The position numbers and the translations under genes are program-made. A DNA stretch of 64,000 bases from a beta proteobacterium L13 (lineage in GTDB: Bacteria; Pseudomonadota; Gammaproteobacteria; Burkholderiales; Chromobacteriaceae). Shown here piece by piece: positions 7,148 through 15,679 of this stretch (positions are counted from its first letter, which is position 1; each line of letters begins with the position of its first letter). The stretch lies in assembly GCA_000335715.1 (NCBI GenBank), contig AMYZ01000016.1, positions 27,642-91,641 on the forward strand. Direction: 5' to 3'. Below the pieces are notes generated by a model, which made no database searches, had not been told where the DNA came from, and saw only the letters and a program-made list of their open reading frames with translations.

Positions 7148-9196
7148 CTAGGCTTTCAGGAAATGCGCCCGCCCCGCCAGCCAGCGGTTAAGGTGCGCCT
7201 GCGCGTATTGCAGCCAACGTTGCAGCAGCTGCGGGGCCAGCTCGCGGGCGGCTTCCAGCAGCTCGATATCCACCTCCAGGTCGGCAAAACGCAGCATGGG
7301 CAGGCCGCTCTGGCGCGCACCCAGAAACTCGCCGGGGCCGCGGATGTTCAGGTCCTGACGGGCGATTTCGAAACCATCGGTGTTTTCGTAGATCACCTTC
7401 AGCCGTGCCTTGGCCAGCTCCGACAGCGGCGTCTCGAACAACAGCACGCAAGTGGATTTGGCCGCGCCGCGCCCTACCCTGCCACGCAGCTGGTGCAGCT
7501 GGGCCAGGCCCATGCGTTCGGCGTGTTCGATCACCATCAGGCTGGCGTTGGGCACGTCCACGCCCACCTCGATCACCGTGGTGGCCACCAGCAGCTGCAG
7601 TTCGTTGCGGATGAACTGCCCCATCACCTCGGCCTTCTCGGCGGCCTTCATGCGGCCGTGCACCAGGCCCACGCCCCACTGCGGCAGGTCTTGCTGCAGC
7701 ACCACGTGGGTATCCACCGCCGTTTGCAACTGCAGGGTTTCGGATTCTTCGATCAGCGGGCACACCCAGTACACCTGGTTGCCCTCGCGGCAGGCCTTGT
7801 CGACAAAGCGCACCACCTCGTCGCGGCGCTCGGCGCTGATGAGCTTGGTCACGATGGGTGTACGCCCCGGCGGCAGCTCGTCGATCACCGATACGTCGAG
7901 GTCGGCGTAGAAGCTCATGGCCAGCGTGCGTGGTATCGGCGTAGCCGACATCATCAGCTGGTGCGGCTCGGCGCCCTTCTGCTGCAATGCCAGCCGCTGC
8001 CCCACGCCAAAACGGTGCTGTTCATCGACAATCACCAAGCCCAGCCGCTCAAACGCCACGTCGTCCTGGAACAGCGCATGCGTGCCTACCGCCAACCGCG
8101 CTTCGCCGCTAGCGATTTTGGCTGCCATCTCGCCGCGCGCCTTCTTGCGCAAGCTGCCGGAGAGCCAGGCCACCTCGATGCCCAGCGGTGCCAGCCATGC
8201 GGCCAACTTCACGTAATGCTGCTCAGCCAGGATCTCGGTAGGCGCCATCAGCGCTACCTGAAAGCCGGCCTCGATCGCCGCCAGCGCGGCCATGGCAGCC
8301 ACGATAGTCTTGCCGCTGCCCACGTCGCCTTGCAGCAGGCGGTTCATCGGGTGCGGCTGTGCCAGGTCGGCCACGATCTCGCCCAGCACTTTTTGCTGCG
8401 CGCCGGTCAGCGCAAACGGCAGGTTGGCCGCAAGCTGCGCGCGCAGGCTGCCGTCGCCCTGTATCACCGGCGCGCTGCCCTCGCGCCGCGCGCGGTAGGC
8501 CAGCCGCATGGACAGCTGCTGCGCCAGCAGCTCGTCAAACTTGAGCCGCTGCCAGGCCGGCAGGTTGCCGTCGGTGAGCTGGGTGGCAGAATACTCCGGC
8601 CCCGGGCGATGCAGCAGATGTACCGCGTCGGCCAGCGGCATCAGCCCCAGGCGGCGGCGCACCTCGTCGGGCAGGGTTTCCGGAATCGGCTGTGCCTTCA
8701 GTTCGGCGTGGATCAGGCGGCGCAGCACCGGCTGCGACAAACCATTAACCGTGGGGTAGACCGGGGTGAGGCTGTCGGCTAGCGGGTCGCCCTCGTGCAC
8801 CTCGCGCAGCTTGGGGTGCACCATCTCGTCGCCAAAGAAACCGCGCCGCACCTCGCCCAGCGCGCGCACGCGGCGGCCCTTGGCCAGCGCCTGCTGGGTG
8901 TTGGGGTAAAAATGGATGAAGCGCAGCACCAGCTTGCCGCTTTTGTCTTCGATTTGCGCCACCAGCTGGCGGCGCGGGCGGAACTGCACCTCGCAGTTGG
9001 TCACCTCGCCCTCGACCAGCACCGCCTGGCCGTACGGCGCCTGCTGTATGGGGTAGAGGTGAGTTTCGTCCTCGTAGCGCAATGGCAGGTGCAGCACCAG
9101 GTCGAAACGGCGGGTCAGGCCCAGCTTTTCCAGCCTCTTGGCGGTGGCGGCAGCGGCCACGATGGGCTGGCTGGCGATGTCGACGGTAGCGTTCAT
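7148..9196 (-). CDS. recG: ATP-dependent DNA helicase RecG
   Basis: RecG remodels stalled forks and branched DNA (Holliday junctions, R-loops, D-loops). The 682-residue product is close to the E. coli length. An N-terminal wedge domain is followed by two helicase lobes. Motif I is GDVGSGKTIVA, motif Ia MAPTEILAEQH, motif II DEQHRFGV (the DEQH form of RecG) and motif III MSATPIPRT. Motifs V and VI lie in EVGVDVPNAS and QLHQLRGRVGRG, and a conserved C-terminal NIRGPGEFLGARQSG follows. I start at the ATG 9194-9196 (MNATVDIASQ); a longer frame upstream adds 14 unconserved residues. It contains two copies of the dispersed GTTGGCCGC motif. Confidence 0.96.
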   Translation of the reverse strand: MNATVDIASQPIVAAAATAKRLEKLGLTRRFDLVLHLPLRYEDETHLYPIQQAPYGQAVLVEGEVTNCEVQFRPRRQLVAQIEDKSGKLVLRFIHFYPNTQQALAKGRRVRALGEVRRGFFGDEMVHPKLREVHEGDPLADSLTPVYPTVNGLSQPVLRRLIHAELKAQPIPETLPDEVRRRLGLMPLADAVHLLHRPGPEYSATQLTDGNLPAWQRLKFDELLAQQLSMRLAYRARREGSAPVIQGDGSLRAQLAANLPFALTGAQQKVLGEIVADLAQPHPMNRLLQGDVGSGKTIVAAMAALAAIEAGFQVALMAPTEILAEQHYVKLAAWLAPLGIEVAWLSGSLRKKARGEMAAKIASGEARLAVGTHALFQDDVAFERLGLVIVDEQHRFGVGQRLALQQKGAEPHQLMMSATPIPRTLAMSFYADLDVSVIDELPPGRTPIVTKLISAERRDEVVRFVDKACREGNQVYWVCPLIEESETLQLQTAVDTHVVLQQDLPQWGVGLVHGRMKAAEKAEVMGQFIRNELQLLVATTVIEVGVDVPNASLMVIEHAERMGLAQLHQLRGRVGRGAAKSTCVLLFETPLSELAKARLKVIYENTDGFEIARQDLNIRGPGEFLGARQSGLPMLRFADLEVDIELLEAARELAPQLLQRWLQYAQAHLNRWLAGRAHFLKA

Positions 9197-9216
9197 GCTG
9201 CGATTGTACCCAATGC

Positions 9217-9243
9217 AAAACGGGATGGCACAAGCCATCCCGC
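9217..9243 (-). terminator. Terminator after the DUF2147 gene
   Basis: CGGGATGGC and GCCATCCCG form a 9-bp stem. On the minus strand it is followed by TTTTG, 50 bases beyond the stop of the DUF2147 gene and just before recG. Confidence 0.75.
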
Positions 9244-9297
9244 TTCGATAACTGCCCAGCCGCTAGCAAGCCGCCAGGCTAAGGGTGCGCAGCGCGC

Positions 9298-9729
9298 TTA
9301 CTGGCGTTCCCATGTCTGGGTACGGCCCAGCAGGGCTACGCCCAGAAAGCCGCGCACTTCCAGCTTCTTGCCGCCGTCGGTCAGCTTGGCTTTGGCGCTG
9401 TAAACCTTGCCCGATTTCGGGTCCAGGATCTTGCCGCCTTCCCAGTCATCGCCGTCTTTTTTCAGGCCGGTAAGGATGGTCATGCCCACTACCGGCTTGC
9501 CTTTCAGCGCGCCCTCGCACTTGTCGCATACCGCATCCGGGTTGGCAAACAGTTTGATGATCTTGCCAGTGAGCTCGCCGTTGGCGGCTTCGGTGATTTC
9601 CACCAGCGCCTTGGGCTGCTTGGTTTCGTCATCGATGGTTTTCCAGGTACCACCGGCACCGGCGGCCAGCGCCAGGCTGCTGCACAGGCTCAGTGCGGTC
9701 ACCACGGCCAGTTTTGCGAATGTTTTCAT
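9298..9729 (-). CDS. DUF2147 family exported protein
   Basis: A 143-residue protein with a clear signal peptide (KTFAKLAVVTALSLCSS, then ALA/AGAGG). The mature part fits the DUF2147 beta-barrel family: GTWKTIDDETKQPKALVEI at the start, a CDKCEG segment with the two conserved cysteines near the middle, then GMTILTGLKKDGDDWEGGKILDP and a C-terminal LEVRGFLGVALLGRTQTW. I chose the ATG at 9729 because it begins the signal peptide. Function of the family is unknown; a periplasmic or envelope location is inferred. It is flanked by its own terminator and lies alone between recG and the PhzF gene. Confidence 0.88.
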   Translation of the reverse strand: MKTFAKLAVVTALSLCSSLALAAGAGGTWKTIDDETKQPKALVEITEAANGELTGKIIKLFANPDAVCDKCEGALKGKPVVGMTILTGLKKDGDDWEGGKILDPKSGKVYSAKAKLTDGGKKLEVRGFLGVALLGRTQTWERQ

Positions 9730-9795
9730 CTGTACTCCCTCGTATTGTGTTTGTGGGCGTCCGGCACCCCTCATGCCATCAAACGCCTGTTTCGA

Positions 9796-9815
9796 GCTAC
9801 GGCTCTAGCCGTAGC
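9796..9815. repeat. Short inverted repeat upstream of the DUF2147 gene
   Basis: GCTACGGCT and AGCCGTAGC form a 9-bp stem with a 2-nt spacer. It lies in the 229-bp gap between the DUF2147 gene and the PhzF gene. There is no T run, so it may be an operator-like palindrome rather than a terminator. Confidence 0.35.
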
Positions 9816-9915
9816 GCTGAAAATTATCAGCGCACTGCGATAGCGTCAATGGCTGGTCGGCCAGCTTTACCCGCCGCGGGCGTATTCGCAACGCCCCGTG
9901 TCACCGCAAAATGGC

Positions 9916-9939
9916 AAAAGGCAGCCGCGGCTGCCTTTA
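9916..9939 (-). terminator. Terminator after the PhzF-family gene
   Basis: A perfect palindrome (AAGGCAGCCG and its complement) is bounded by A and T stretches, about 20 bases beyond the stop of the PhzF-family gene on the minus strand. Confidence 0.7.
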
Positions 9940-9958
9940 TTGTGGGAAACGCCTGGCC

Positions 9959-10804
9959 CTAGGGCAAGGTGAAGACCCCCTCTGCCACAGCCTGCACCTT
10001 GCCGCCTACCTGCACACGGCCATCGGCGGCCACGTCCAGGTACAGCACATTGGGGCGCGCAATGGCAGCACCCTGCTCGATGCGCCACGACAGCGGCGCC
10101 AGGCCGTTCAGCGCACACCAGCCACCCAGGTTGGCGCAGGCGCTGCCGGTGCCCGGGTCTTCGATCACGCTACCCTGCTGTTCAAAGAACAGCCGCACCG
10201 TGGCCACGCCGTCGGCCTGGTACCACAGATAAGCAATGCTACGGCCAGGGCGCAGGGTGGCGTGGCGGGTAAACAGCGCGTGGTCGGGCCGCGCGCGCAG
10301 CACTGCCTCGCGGCTGGCCAGGCGGATCAGCATCTGCTCGCTGCCGGCATTCACCCATACCGGCGCCAGCACGATGTCGGCCTCGTCCAGCCCCAGCATG
10401 GCGGCGGCTTCGGCGCGGCCAACGTTGGCCGCACGCTGCGTGGCAGCCACAGCAGTCAGGCGGAACACGCCGTCTTGCAGCGAGATCGGAATCAGCCCGG
10501 CCTGCGTGCGCAGCGTAAAGGTGTCGCCAGGCTGGCGCAGCGCGTGCAGCACGGCGGCGCTACCAATCGTAGGGTGGCCGGCAAACGGCAGCTCGTAGCT
10601 GGGGGTAAAGATACGCAGGCTGGCCAGCGCAGCATCATCTCCGGGATGGATGAACACGGTCTCGGACAGGTTGAACTGGCGCGCGATCAGCTGCATGTCG
10701 GCGTCGGACAGGCCAGCGGCGTCGGTAAACACCGCCAGCGGGTTGCCACCAAAGCGGCTTTCGGCAAACACGTTGACGATACGGTAGGGATAGGTCTGAC
10801 TCAT
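9959..10804 (-). CDS. PhzF family isomerase-type protein
   Basis: A 281-residue member of the PhzF (diaminopimelate-epimerase fold) family. The N-terminus YRIVNVFAESRFGGNPLAVF carries the conserved GNPLAVF motif. LSETVFIHP holds the catalytic Glu position used in PhzF. ELPFAGHPTIGSA and a C-terminal GSVIEDPGTGSACANLGGW match the two-domain pseudo-symmetric fold. True PhzF acts in phenazine synthesis. No phz neighbours are present, so the substrate is unknown and a general isomerase name is safer. It contains one 18-bp palindrome made of two GTTGGCCGC motifs (10415-10432). Confidence 0.88.
   Translation of the reverse strand: MSQTYPYRIVNVFAESRFGGNPLAVFTDAAGLSDADMQLIARQFNLSETVFIHPGDDAALASLRIFTPSYELPFAGHPTIGSAAVLHALRQPGDTFTLRTQAGLIPISLQDGVFRLTAVAATQRAANVGRAEAAAMLGLDEADIVLAPVWVNAGSEQMLIRLASREAVLRARPDHALFTRHATLRPGRSIAYLWYQADGVATVRLFFEQQGSVIEDPGTGSACANLGGWCALNGLAPLSWRIEQGAAIARPNVLYLDVAADGRVQVGGKVQAVAEGVFTLP
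10415..10432. repeat. Head-to-head pair of the GTTGGCCGC motif (perfect 18-bp palindrome)
   Basis: GCGGCCAAC is followed immediately by GTTGGCCGC, inside the PhzF-family coding region. It is the same arrangement as at 15503-15520 in hemW. Confidence 0.9.
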
Positions 10805-10994
10805 GCGGGCTCCTTGGGGCTGGCGTTGGCCTGCGGCATGGCAAACAAACCCGGCGCAGACTGCTCAGCACGCATTAGGCCATGCTGGCAGCCGCTGCAT
10901 AAAGCGGGCACAGGTAAACAGATTGTTTTTACCAGGCTGACAATGGTGACAGTTGACAGCTTTTGGATACAGGATTCTGTCACCAATAAAAATT

Positions 10995-11003
10995 TGCTAC
11001 ACT
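10995..11003 (+). promoter_or_regulatory. Candidate extended -10 promoter of sstT
   Basis: TGCTACACT matches the extended -10 form TG-N-TATAAT at 4/6 in the hexamer, 138 bases upstream of the sstT ATG. A TTGACA at 10953-10958 is too far upstream for a standard 17-bp spacing. The rest of the 336-bp gap holds one GTTGGCCGC copy (11070-11078) and no gene. Confidence 0.25.
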
Positions 11004-11140
11004 GCGCCCCGCTGTTGCTTGTACGGCTGTACCCGTTTGATTGTTCTGCAGTTTTGAATCGTCTTGGAGGTTGGCCGCAAGCCAGCCGGCGCGCCCGCAG
11101 GCATGCCAGATACCTATAACGACAGAACCGTGGAACCCCT

Positions 11141-12391
11141 ATGCAGCAGAACCCTACCCTGATCCACCGCATCATGAACGGCAGCATCGTGCTGCAGATC
11201 GTGATCGGTTTGCTGGCCGGTATCGCCGTGGCCAGCGTTGCCCCTGACACCGCCAAATCGCTGACCTTCCTGGGCAGCCTGTTCGTCAAAGGCCTGAAGG
11301 CCGTGGCCCCGGTACTGGTCTTCGTCCTGGTGGCCAGCGCCATTGCCAATAAAAAACAAGGCGTGCAAACCAATATGCGCCCGGTACTCACCCTGTACCT
11401 GCTGGGCACCTTCCTGGCCGCACTCACTGGCGTACTGGCCAGCTTCGCCTTCCCCACCACGCTGCAGCTGGTGGCTGCCGCTACCGGCACCACGCCGCCA
11501 GGCGGTATTGGCCAGGTACTGAACAACCTGGTGTTCCAGATTGTGGATAACCCGATCAACGCCATCGCTACTGGCAACTATATCGGCATCCTCACCTGGG
11601 CGGTGGCACTGGGCATGGCGCTGCACCACGCCAGCGACAGCACCAAAACCCTGCTGAACGAGCTGGCCGACGGCGTGTCGCGCATCGTGGGCGTCATCAT
11701 CCGCTTTGCCCCGATCGGCGTATTCGGCCTGGTGGCCGAAGCCGTGGCCACCACTGGTCTGTCGGCGCTGCTGGGTTACAGCAAGCTGCTGCTGGTACTG
11801 GTGGGCGCCATGCTGTTCATCGCGCTGGTGGTGAACCCGCTGATCGTCGGCCTGACCATTCGCCGCAACCCGTTCCCGCTGGTGTTCACCTGCCTGCGCG
11901 AAAGCGGCGTTACCGCCTTCTTTACCCGCAGCTCGGCGGCCAACATCCCGGTGAACATGACCCTCTGCAAAAAGCTGGGCCTGAATGAAGACACCTACGC
12001 CGTGTCCATCCCGCTGGGCGCCACCATCAATATGGCCGGTGCTGCCATCACCATCTCGGTACTGAGCCTGGCCGCCGTGCACACGCTGGGTATTGCGGTA
12101 GACCTGCCCACCGCGCTGCTGCTGTCGGTGCTGTCCACCGTCGCCGCTTGCGGCGCCTCCGGCGTAGCCGGCGGCTCGCTGCTGCTGATCCCGATGGCGT
12201 GCAGCCTGTTCGGCATCAGCAACGACGTGGCCATGCAAGTGGTGGCCGTGGGCTTCATCATCGGCGTGGTACAGGATTCGGCCGAAACCGCGCTGAACAG
12301 CTCCACCGACGTGCTGTTCACCGCCGCCGCCTGCATCGCCGCCGGCGACGTACACGCAGACGCGCCGCAACTGGCACGCCAGAACGGCTGA
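11141..12391 (+). CDS. sstT: Serine/threonine:sodium symporter SstT
   Basis: SstT imports serine and threonine with sodium; it belongs to the dicarboxylate/amino acid:cation symporter (DAACS) family. The 416-residue length matches the E. coli protein (414). The sequence shows about eight helices and re-entrant loops. Family marks are [21 protein letters not shown] near residue 60, a serine-rich [15 protein letters not shown] at about residue 265, and [17 protein letters not shown] at about residue 287. The C-terminal [22 protein letters not shown] region holds substrate and sodium-site residues. It stands alone with its own terminator, and no amino-acid metabolism genes are adjacent. Confidence 0.93.
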   Translation: MQQNPTLIHRIMNGSIVLQIVIGLLAGIAVASVAPDTAKSLTFLGSLFVKGLKAVAPVLVFVLVASAIANKKQGVQTNMRPVLTLYLLGTFLAALTGVLASFAFPTTLQLVAAATGTTPPGGIGQVLNNLVFQIVDNPINAIATGNYIGILTWAVALGMALHHASDSTKTLLNELADGVSRIVGVIIRFAPIGVFGLVAEAVATTGLSALLGYSKLLLVLVGAMLFIALVVNPLIVGLTIRRNPFPLVFTCLRESGVTAFFTRSSAANIPVNMTLCKKLGLNEDTYAVSIPLGATINMAGAAITISVLSLAAVHTLGIAVDLPTALLLSVLSTVAACGASGVAGGSLLLIPMACSLFGISNDVAMQVVAVGFIIGVVQDSAETALNSSTDVLFTAAACIAAGDVHADAPQLARQNG

Positions 12392-12421
12392 TCGTTTTTA
12401 TTGGCCACACAGCCAACAAGG

Positions 12422-12452
12422 CAAAGCCCGCTCGGATGAGCGGGCTTTTTTG
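12422..12452 (+). terminator. Terminator of sstT
   Basis: AAAGCCCGCTC and GAGCGGGCTTT pair around a short loop and end in a T run, about 30 bases after the sstT stop. Confidence 0.85.
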
Positions 12453-12622
12453 TGGGTAACGCGGGCAAGCGGTGCAAGGTTAGCCGCATTTAATTTTGTC
12501 GTGCGACAACATGAACGGTCTTGAATCCGCTTCGCGGATAATAATTACAGCCGGTTCCGCCCGGCTGACGGGAAGGGGCCGGGTCGCCGCCCCCTTTCAT
12601 CCCCCCTCGCCCCCGCGGTCCG

Positions 12623-13040
12623 CGAAACCCCGGCAAAAAGCCCACCGCAAGGCGCTGCCGAACTCGCCCTACGCTAACGGCTCCGGGCTCAAACAAATCG
12701 GCCGCTTAAAACCTTGCGGCAGACTTTTTACCGGCGCTCCCCAAGGGGGCATGGGTCGCAGTACAAGGTTGGCCGCAGTAAAGTGAGTGAATGTGTGCGG
12801 CCAACCCTCATCCTATTGGTGGGCACAACCTCCGATTTTTGCCCACCCTACGTCAAGACACCACCGCACCGATGCCACCCTCCCCCGTTGGCGCGAGCCG
12901 GGCCAAACGGTTTGCCCCAGGATTGTGCTGAGCGAATCAAAGATTCGCACGCGCAAGACGCCGATTTGTCTGAGCCCCGCGCCGTTAGCAAGGGGCGAGT
13001 TCGGCGGCGCCTAGGGCGGGCCATTTGGCACGGGGTTTCG
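12623..13040. repeat. Two facing copies of an ~80-bp intergenic repeat
   Basis: The segment 12623-12702 and the reverse complement of 12960-13040 can be aligned through most of their length. Shared blocks include CGAAACCCCG, GCCGAACTCGCCC, GCTAACGGC and GGGCTC-A-ACAAATCGGC. They form a long imperfect inverted repeat around a 257-bp centre. No open frame here looks like a protein. Similar GC-rich intergenic units are common in betaproteobacteria, as I recall, and the family identity should be checked by search. The centre holds one inverted pair of the GTTGGCCGC motif. Confidence 0.7.
12767..12806. repeat. Inverted pair of the GTTGGCCGC motif, intergenic
   Basis: GGTTGGCCGCA (12767-12777) and its complement TGCGGCCAACC (12796-12806) are 11-bp arms with an 18-nt loop. 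They can form a stem-loop in the 818-bp gene-free stretch after sstT. Confidence 0.85.
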
Positions 13041-13070
13041 AGCAGCCCCGGGTCGCCTTTTCTTTGGATA

Positions 13071-13096
13071 CTTTCTTTTGGCGACGCAAAAGAAAG
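13071..13096. repeat. Perfect 10-bp hairpin, CTTTCTTTTG / CAAAAGAAAG
   Basis: Ten paired bases enclose the loop GCGACG, immediately right of the second copy of the ~80-bp repeat. This CTTTTCTTTGG...GCAAAAGAAAG block is, from memory, a frequent partner of that repeat in betaproteobacterial intergenic regions. Together they probably form one mobile or REP-like composite unit. Confidence 0.65.
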
Positions 13097-13161
13097 TACC
13101 CCGCCGCCACGCGGAAAGCAGCATGTCATCACGCCGCACAGCGGTACCGCAAAACAAAAAA

Positions 13162-13197
13162 GGTTGGCCGCAATACCGTGACGGCATGCGGCCAACT
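13162..13197. repeat. Second inverted pair of the GTTGGCCGC motif, intergenic
   Basis: GTTGGCCGCA (13163-13172) and TGCGGCCAAC (13187-13196) form 10-bp arms with a 14-nt loop. This is the second such stem-loop in the same gene-free stretch, about 70 bases beyond the stop of the DUF2314 gene. It could act as that gene's transcript end, although it lacks a T run. Confidence 0.85.
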
Positions 13198-13269
13198 CTG
13201 CGGGGGCGCGGTAAACGTTGGGCTTCATTTCATTCAGCCCAAGCTACGGGCGGGCTTGTCGGCTGTACG

Positions 13270-13782
13270 CTAATCACATTGCAAGCGAAAACCCTCGCGC
13301 AGGCGGGCAGCTTTCTCGGGAGGCTCGTGGCTGATAATCGCACAAAGCGTGTAGTTACCCATCATGCGCCGCTGCTGCCGGTCAATGTACATCCAGTCAA
13401 CAATCTGGGTGCGCGCAAAAGCATACTGCTGTCCTAAGGCGACACCCTTGACCATACCCGGCTTATTACTGATGAGGCCACGAAAGCCCAAACCGTCGGC
13501 CTGGACCTGCGTCAGCCAGAAAAACTCCTCTTTATCGTTTTCACGAATACCGACTTTGACCGCAAAGTCGCTAAGTCCTTCGGGTGCTTTTTGCATCAGT
13601 GCTAGAAACGTATCCAAGCCCGCCCTTGCTTTGGTGAACGCCTGCGCCATCGCAGGATCCTGTTCTTCGACCATCACCAACGGGTCATCGCCTGTGCTCC
13701 CCTCGGCCAAAACAGGCAATGGCAAAACTGCCGTCAACAAACACACCATACCCGCGAACATCCGGTAACCCACGCAACGCAT
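13270..13782 (-). CDS. DUF2314 domain-containing exported protein
   Basis: A 170-residue protein with an N-terminal signal peptide (hydrophobic residues 8-25, likely cleavage after VLA). The mature part resembles the DUF2314 (YegJ-like) fold. AMAQAFTKARAGLDTFL is followed by FAVKVGIRENDKEEFFWL, a QVQADGLGFRGLISNKPG stretch and a C-terminal DWMYIDRQQRRMMGNYTLCAI. AGGG about 12 bases upstream supports the ATG at 13782. It stands alone between the repeat-rich gap and ridA, with 250 bases on its upstream side. The family has no established function; envelope location is inferred. Confidence 0.75.
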   Translation of the reverse strand: MRCVGYRMFAGMVCLLTAVLPLPVLAEGSTGDDPLVMVEEQDPAMAQAFTKARAGLDTFLALMQKAPEGLSDFAVKVGIRENDKEEFFWLTQVQADGLGFRGLISNKPGMVKGVALGQQYAFARTQIVDWMYIDRQQRRMMGNYTLCAIISHEPPEKAARLREGFRLQCD

Positions 13783-13948
13783 ACACTATTCCCTGAATGA
13801 TTGACATCGCAGCACGAAGGCTGGCTGCCAGCCTGATTGCGATAGACGGAGCAGCTTACTCACCGCCTAGCATTGATGTCAAAAGCATTGACTCTCCTGC
13901 ACCGAAAGCAGGGGCAGCCAGTTCCACTAGCGGGCTACTGCATAAGCA

Positions 13949-13975
13949 CCCGGATGCGCCGTAGGCTTATCCGGG
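13949..13975. repeat. REP-like hairpin
   Basis: CCCGGAT and ATCCGGG pair around GCGCCGTAGGCTT. The CGGATGCGcCGTA...TATCCGGG pattern recalls enterobacterial REP elements. It lies between the DUF2314 gene and the ridA terminator. The 257-bp gap has no gene. Confidence 0.45.
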
Positions 13976-13994
13976 CGATATTGCAGCCAAACAA

Positions 13995-14016
13995 AAAGCG
14001 GCCCGCAGGCCGCTTT
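13995..14016 (-). terminator. Terminator after ridA
   Basis: AAAGCGGCC and GGCCGCTTT pair around CGCA. On the minus strand the stem runs into TTTTTGTTTGG, 24 bases past the ridA stop. Confidence 0.85.
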
Positions 14017-14039
14017 GCTTGTCACCACGAGGTAAAAGC

Positions 14040-14426
14040 TTACTCGCCCAGCACCATCACGGCGTCGGCTTCTACCTGTACGCCTTTGGGCAGGCTGGCC
14101 ACGCCGATGGCGGCGCGTGCCGGGAACGGCTGGCTGAAGTACTGGCCCATGATTTCGTTGAAGGTGCCGAAATTGGACAGGTCGGTCAGGAAGGCATTCA
14201 GCTTCACGATCTGGTCCAGGCTGCCGCCGGCGGCTTCGCACACGGCTTGCAGGTTTTTGAACATCTGGTGGGTTTCCGCAGCAAAACCGCCTTCCACCAC
14301 GGTCATGGTGGCCGGGTCCAGCGGGATCTGGCCGGACAGGTACACGGTGTTGCCAGCCTTGACGGCTTGCGAGTAGGCGCCGATTGCGGCCGGGGCTTTG
14401 TCGGTATGGATGATTTCTTTAGCCAT
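14040..14426 (-). CDS. ridA: RidA family enamine/imine deaminase
   Basis: RidA hydrolyses reactive enamines and imines such as 2-aminoacrylate released by PLP dehydratases, protecting PLP enzymes. The 128-residue product matches the archetype: [31 protein letters not shown] at the start, [17 protein letters not shown] in the middle, and a C-terminal [23 protein letters not shown] carrying the conserved Arg that binds the substrate carboxylate. Its ATG overlaps the hemW stop (TGATG), so the two are translationally coupled. Last gene of rdgB-hemW-ridA. Confidence 0.95.
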   Translation of the reverse strand: MAKEIIHTDKAPAAIGAYSQAVKAGNTVYLSGQIPLDPATMTVVEGGFAAETHQMFKNLQAVCEAAGGSLDQIVKLNAFLTDLSNFGTFNEIMGQYFSQPFPARAAIGVASLPKGVQVEADAVMVLGE

Positions 14427-15679
14427 CAGGCTTCTCCTTCTTCGTGCAGGAACAGGGTTAACAGTTCGTTCAGAAAGCGCTGGCCCTTCAGCGTGGGGCG
14501 GATGTGGGTGAGGTCCTGTTCGATCAGGCCCTCGGCCAGTGCTTGCTGCAATTGTGATTGGATACAGGATACCGGCAAACCGGTGCGCTCGGTGAACAGT
14601 CTGCTTTCAAAGCCGCCGGTAAGGCGCAGCAGGTTCATCATGAACTCGAACGGCAGGTCTTTGCGGCCAACCTTGTTTCGGGTTTGCACCGGCTGGCCGT
14701 CGGCTACCGCCTGGATATAGGCCGCAGGCTGTTTGTAGCGCATCTCGCGCACGATGCCGTCGTGGGCGCTGATCTTGCCGTGCGCACCGGCGCCGATGCC
14801 GACATAGTCGCCAAACTGCCAGTAGTTGACGTTGTGGCGCGCAAAGCGGCCTGGCTTGCCGAAGGCGGACGTTTCGTAGTGCACGTAGCCGGCGGCTTCC
14901 AGCCGCGCCTCGATGGCTTCCTGCATGTCGGCCGACAGGTCGTCGTCCGGCAGGTTGGCCGGCAGTTGCACGGCAAACAGCGTGTTGGGCTCGATGGTGA
15001 GGTGGTAGGCCGAGATGTGGCTAACGCCGTAGGCGATGGCGGTGTCGATGTCGGCCAGCGCCTGCGCCAGCGTTTGCTGCGGCAGCGCGTACATCAGGTC
15101 CAGGTTCACATTATCGAAATGCGTCAGCGCGATCTCTACCGCGCGGCGGGCTTCGTCGCCGTCGTGGATGCGGCCGAGCGCTTTGAGGTGGCCGGGGTCA
15201 AAGCTCTGGATACCGATGGACAGGCGGTTGATGCCCGCCTCGCGGTAGCCGGCAAAGCGTTCCAGCTCGAAAGTGCCGGGGTTGGCCTCCATGGTGATTT
15301 CTGCGTCCGGGTGGATGCGCGCGCGGGCGCGCAGGCCGGCCAATAGCGCGTCCATGGCCTGCGGGCTGAACAGGCTGGGGGTGCCGCCACCCATGAAGAT
15401 GGTGGTAATGGGGCGGCCCCAGATGGCGGGCAGGCTCAGCTCGAAGTCACGCAGCAGTGTGTCCACGTAGGCCATCTCGTCAAAGCCCTGCCCCACGCCG
15501 TTGCGGCCAACGTTGGCCGCGTCATGGATGGCGATGCTGCCGGCCTGCGGCTTGAACTCGTGCGAGTTGAAGTCGCAGTACGGGCATTTTTTCACGCACC
15601 AGGGAAAGTGGATGTACAGCGACAGCGGCGGTAATTCTTTTAAACCACCCTTCAGTGCAGACAGGTCAATCACGCTCAT
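14426..15679 (-). CDS. hemW: Radical SAM heme chaperone HemW
   Basis: HemW was long annotated as oxygen-independent coproporphyrinogen III oxidase-like, but members of this group are regarded as heme-trafficking radical SAM proteins. The 417-residue protein has [19 protein letters not shown], which holds the CxxxCxxC cluster motif, then [10 protein letters not shown] and [24 protein letters not shown] motif and the C-terminal HemW domain ([17 protein letters not shown]) follow. The start overlaps the rdgB stop by 4 bp (ATGA). An 18-bp palindrome of paired GTTGGCCGC motifs sits at 15503-15520, within a short stretch ([18 protein letters not shown]) not usual in the family. Confidence 0.94.
   Translation of the reverse strand: MSVIDLSALKGGLKELPPLSLYIHFPWCVKKCPYCDFNSHEFKPQAGSIAIHDAANVGRNGVGQGFDEMAYVDTLLRDFELSLPAIWGRPITTIFMGGGTPSLFSPQAMDALLAGLRARARIHPDAEITMEANPGTFELERFAGYREAGINRLSIGIQSFDPGHLKALGRIHDGDEARRAVEIALTHFDNVNLDLMYALPQQTLAQALADIDTAIAYGVSHISAYHLTIEPNTLFAVQLPANLPDDDLSADMQEAIEARLEAAGYVHYETSAFGKPGRFARHNVNYWQFGDYVGIGAGAHGKISAHDGIVREMRYKQPAAYIQAVADGQPVQTRNKVGRKDLPFEFMMNLLRLTGGFESRLFTERTGLPVSCIQSQLQQALAEGLIEQDLTHIRPTLKGQRFLNELLTLFLHEEGEA
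15503..15520. repeat. Head-to-head pair of the GTTGGCCGC motif (perfect 18-bp palindrome)
   Basis: GCGGCCAAC and GTTGGCCGC abut exactly, inside hemW. In protein it encodes part of a small non-conserved insertion near residue 55, which suggests tolerance or spread of the motif at a permissive site. Confidence 0.9.

Noticed and set aside
5933..8782. A 949-codon plus-strand open frame
   Set aside because: It runs antiparallel to recG and out of frame with pit. The translation is Arg/His/Gln-rich and has no domain. It is a shadow caused by GC-rich codon use.
12714..13273. Several 75-155 codon frames in the gap after sstT
   Set aside because: They overlap on both strands and traverse the inverted repeats and hairpin. 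No ribosome site or family resemblance; I treat the region as non-coding.
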